Below the pieces are notes generated by a model, which was not told the origin of the DNA, did no database searches, and saw nothing but the letters and a program-made list of their open reading frames with translations. DNA of 44,040 bases from an uncultured Parcubacteria group bacterium (GTDB lineage: Bacteria > Patescibacteriota > Minisyncoccia > UBA6257 > 2-01-FULL-56-20): assembly GCA_903944135.1 (NCBI GenBank), contig CAJAQL010000001.1, positions 1 to 44,040 of the forward strand, given 5' to 3'. Position numbers and translations under genes: made by a program. Shown in pieces: positions 41,906 through 44,040 of the stretch. Within the stretch, counting starts at the first letter, position 1. Each line of letters begins with the position of its first letter.

Positions 41906-41971
41906 CCCCGCGCATACGGGGATCCAGAAAAGAAAAGGAATCTGTCATCCCATCTTGCAACAGGATGACGG
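41901..41971. repeat. Diverged palindromic repeat units after the RodZ-like gene
   Basis: ACCCCGCGCATACGGGGATCCAG begins at about 41907. TGTCATCCCATCTTGCAAC near 41943 pairs with the following AGGATGACGG. Both resemble halves of the GTCATTCCCGCGAAGGCGGG-like family. Confidence 0.5.
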
Positions 41972-41993
41972 ATTGAAAAATCCAAGTGTAGGG

Positions 41994-42147
41994 CTTTTCT
42001 TTTGGGCAACCTAAGCGAAAACGAGCTAAACATACGCGAACGAATAGAAAAAAGGTCGGGTGCCCGCGACTGCGGAGCTGGGCGACCTTTTTTCGTATCT
42101 GAGTGAGCTGTATGTTGCGAGACGAAGCGGGTTGCCCAAAAGAAAAG
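41994..42147. repeat. Nested inverted repeat between the RodZ-like gene and recA
   Basis: Outer arms 41994-42011 and 42130-42147 are perfect 18-bp complements (CTTTTCTTTTGGGCAACC). Inner arms 42048-42058 and 42083-42093 (AAAAAAGGTCG / CGACCTTTTTT) form an intrinsic terminator. AACATAC and GTATGTT pair between them. The full 154 nt can fold as one long bulged hairpin. Confidence 0.8.
42048..42093 (+). terminator. Intrinsic terminator for hpf and the RodZ-like gene
   Basis: AAAAAAGGTCG paired with CGACCTTTTTT, ending in six T. It is nested in the long inverted repeat. Confidence 0.65.
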
Positions 42148-42184
42148 ACCGGAACCTTTAATATATTTTTAATCTCCCATCTGA

Positions 42185-42190
42185 TATAAT
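42185..42190 (+). promoter_or_regulatory. -10 element for recA, 6 nt from the start codon
   Basis: A perfect TATAAT, then TGCCTT, then ATG 42197. No Shine-Dalgarno site and no obvious LexA box are seen. Confidence 0.65.
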
Positions 42191-42196
42191 TGCCTT

Positions 42197-43303
42197 ATGG
42201 CAAACTTTAAAAAATCAAAAAATACAGGTTCGGCAGGAAAAGAAACGAAAGCGGCAAGGCCAAAAGAGACCAAGGAGGTCAGCGATAAACAGCTCAACGA
42301 GCTTCTTTCGTCGCTTCAGGAAAAGTTCGGCGAAGGCTCCATTATGCGGCTCGGCGAGGTCAGTAAAGTTGATGTTGCGGTAGTCCCTACGGGCTCATTT
42401 TCGCTCGATCTGGCGCTCGGCGTCGGCGGGTTGCCGCGCGGCAGGGTCATCGAGATATTCGGTCCTGAATCAAGCGGCAAGACGACTCTGGCATTGAACG
42501 TCGTCGCGCAGGCGCAGAAGATGGGCGGCAAAGCGGCTTTCATCGACGCGGAACACGCCATGGATCCCGAGTATGCAGCAAGACTCGGCGTCAATGTGAA
42601 TGAACTGTTGATCTCACAGCCGGATAGCGGCGAAGAAGCATTGAATATCCTGGAAAGTTTAGTGCGATCCGGCATGATCGCGGTCGTCGTCGTCGATTCC
42701 GTGGCTGCCCTTACGCCGAAAGCGGAACTTGAAGGCGAGATGGGAGAGCAACATGTAGGACGCCAGGCACGCATGATGGGTCAGGCCCTGCGCAAACTTA
42801 CGGCGATCGCGGCATCCACGCAAACCATGGTCATCTTCATCAACCAGCTCCGCATGAAGATCGGCGTGATGTTCGGCAATCCGGAAACGACGCCGGGCGG
42901 ACGCGCTCTTCCCTTCGCGGCATCGGTTCGCATCGATATCCGCCGCATCGCGCAGGTGAAAAAAGGCGAGAATATCATCGGCAACCGCGTAAAGGCAAAG
43001 GTAGTGAAGAACAAGGTCGCCGCGCCGTTCAAGGCCGCTGAATTCGATATTCTTTTCAATCAGGGCATTTCCTACGAGAGCGACGTCTTGAATGCAGCGG
43101 TCAATCGCGGCGTCGTCAAAAAAGCCGGCGCAAGCTTTTCGTTCGAAGGCGAGAAATTAGGCGTCGGTTTCGATAATGCACGACTGAAACTGAAAGAGGA
43201 CAAAAAACTTATAGAAACGATCAAGGCAAAAGTCATTGAATCCTTTGATAAAGCCGAAGAAGATAACAAAGAAGATGCTCCGAGCGGAGAGAGCGAGGAA
43301 TGA
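42197..43303 (+). CDS. recA: Recombinase A
   Basis: A 368-residue DNA strand-exchange ATPase. A lysine-rich N-terminal extension of about 25 residues precedes the core. Walker A is GPESSGKTT (89-97), followed by [67 protein letters not shown] and the acidic C-terminus ([15 protein letters not shown]). It works with DprA in transformation and in repair. Confidence 0.97.
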   Translation: MANFKKSKNTGSAGKETKAARPKETKEVSDKQLNELLSSLQEKFGEGSIMRLGEVSKVDVAVVPTGSFSLDLALGVGGLPRGRVIEIFGPESSGKTTLALNVVAQAQKMGGKAAFIDAEHAMDPEYAARLGVNVNELLISQPDSGEEALNILESLVRSGMIAVVVVDSVAALTPKAELEGEMGEQHVGRQARMMGQALRKLTAIAASTQTMVIFINQLRMKIGVMFGNPETTPGGRALPFAASVRIDIRRIAQVKKGENIIGNRVKAKVVKNKVAAPFKAAEFDILFNQGISYESDVLNAAVNRGVVKKAGASFSFEGEKLGVGFDNARLKLKEDKKLIETIKAKVIESFDKAEEDNKEDAPSGESEE

Positions 43304-43325
43304 TCTTCGGATGAGGTAAGCCATG

Positions 43326-43360
43326 AAATTTAAACCGCCACATCGTGGCGGTTTAAATTT
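43326..43360. terminator. Bidirectional terminator between recA and the EEP gene
   Basis: AAATTTAAACCGCCAC and its exact complement with a 3-nt ATC loop. The convergent genes both end at it; the EEP stop codon lies inside the right arm. Confidence 0.8.
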
Positions 43361-44040
43361 TAAAATCAAGAAAAAGAGCAAGATGATCAGAGACCTCATC
43401 GGAAAGAACTTTGAAATCATCCACCCTGACGCCAGGTGTCGTCAGTGCATAGTCGGCATACATGACCGGGCTTGTGGCATAGAGCGAGCTGCGCGTTGAG
43501 GTAATGCCATATTCCCGGATCAGATTACGCATATCACGCTCCAGTATTTTGATGCTTTCGCCGTCAGGGAGAAGATTGAAATCGCCGCAGATGATCTTTT
43601 CTCCGGAAATTTTATCGAGAGCTCCCCGAAGATGCCGGGATTGGCTCAATCGTTCAGGAGTATCTTTTTTATGCGTACCCTTGATCCACATGCCATGAAA
43701 ATTACAGATCGTGAGCGGTCTTTCATCGACCGCAACCGTGACGCATTGCGCTTTCGCGATCGCTTTTTCCCGCCAATCGGTTCCGGCATCGGAAATAAGA
43801 TCAAAGAGCTCCTCATGGAAAAGCACCGGAATATTTTTTTTAATGAAGATCGCGTTGCCAAAATCGACGTCCTTGCCGATATAACCACGGTAATCGTACC
43901 CCTTTGATTTCGGGCTGAGATGACCTCTGTGGGACGTCAGTATTCTTGAAATATCCTGATACAGATTCATCTTTTCCCCGCTACTGCCGAACTCAAGGTC
44001 CGTGGTCGTACTAAACACTTCCTGAAAGCAAAAAATATCC
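43353..44040 (-). CDS. Endonuclease/exonuclease/phosphatase family protein, 5' end outside the window
   Basis: The minus-strand frame stays open through the window edge, so the N-terminus is missing. At the edge it reads DIFCFQEVF, matching the QE metal-binding motif of the EEP fold. Later motifs are GDFNLLPDGESIKIL (GDFN), MYADYALTT and the C-terminal SDHLALFLDF catalytic histidine. EEP members include DNA repair nucleases and lipid phosphodiesterases, and the substrate cannot be assigned. An ORF from GTG 44018 would omit the QE motif, so it is not the true start. Confidence 0.85.
   Translation of the reverse strand, partial: DIFCFQEVFSTTTDLEFGSSGEKMNLYQDISRILTSHRGHLSPKSKGYDYRGYIGKDVDFGNAIFIKKNIPVLFHEELFDLISDAGTDWREKAIAKAQCVTVAVDERPLTICNFHGMWIKGTHKKDTPERLSQSRHLRGALDKISGEKIICGDFNLLPDGESIKILERDMRNLIREYGITSTRSSLYATSPVMYADYALTTPGVRVDDFKVLSDEVSDHLALFLDFKI

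Noticed and set aside
41994-42147. 6S RNA call for the long hairpin before recA
   Set aside because: Only the overall shape is similar. No promoter is visible and there is no recognisable central-bubble sequence.
1-44040. CRISPR array or prophage
   Set aside because: No regularly spaced direct repeats, cas genes, capsid, terminase or portal genes were seen. The only recombinase looks like a Xer protein.

Overview
The window reads as a chromosomal segment of a Patescibacteria/CPR bacterium, most likely Parcubacteria-like. This is inference from gene content and compactness, not a database match. Supporting signs are densely packed short genes and trimmed versions of universal proteins: IF-2 with no N-terminal region, trigger factor with no PPIase domain, short HrcA, short RelA/SpoT, and a one-chain PheRS. 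There are no biosynthetic operons, and type IV pilus, competence and recombination genes are present. TGA is a stop (for example in the dnaJ/GH1 ATGA overlap), so the genetic code is standard rather than the recoded one of SR1/Gracilibacteria.

Layout. 1-2.5 kb (minus): HIT protein, hisS, lepB. 2.5-11.7 kb (plus): pth, a DedA-family protein, an alpha/beta hydrolase, two glycosyltransferases, dprA, topA, trpS. 11.8-13.5 kb: relA/spoT. 13.6-15.7 kb (minus): the parA-parB pair. 15.8-19.5 kb: a Xer-type recombinase, gpmI and three small genes with strong Shine-Dalgarno sites. 19.6 kb: a CAT-anticodon tRNA with a decayed copy of its 3' end nearby. 19.9-27.3 kb (minus): the chaperone region dnaJ-GH1-GNAT and hrcA, grpE, dnaK and a polytopic membrane protein, with a CIRCE-like operator on the hrcA promoter. 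27.5-29.5 kb: secreted serine protease, DUF167 protein, VIT-family transporter. 29.5-39.3 kb (minus): rbfA, infB, a PilM-PilN fusion with a pilin-like protein, membrane FKBP, tRNA-binding protein, tRNA-Pro, CCA-adding enzyme, monomeric PheRS, trigger factor. 39.5-43.3 kb (plus): an orphan RNA candidate, murB, hpf, a RodZ-like protein, recA. The window ends inside an endonuclease/exonuclease/phosphatase gene on the minus strand.

Three architectural signals stand out. (1) About seventeen genes have a TANNAT hexamer ending only 6-9 nt before the start codon, which predicts leaderless mRNAs. A few small hypothetical genes instead have AGGAGG sites. (2) At least two families of palindromic repeat occur. 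A GTCATTCCCGCGAAGGCGGG-like family lies between genes and also in frame inside the CCA-enzyme gene. A second family with TTTTTGAGAT ends sits directly upstream of trpS, relA/spoT and the VIT gene and seems to supply or flank their promoters. (3) Long perfect hairpins and one strong promoter-terminator unit with no ORF suggest structured RNAs around murB, recA and tRNA-Pro.
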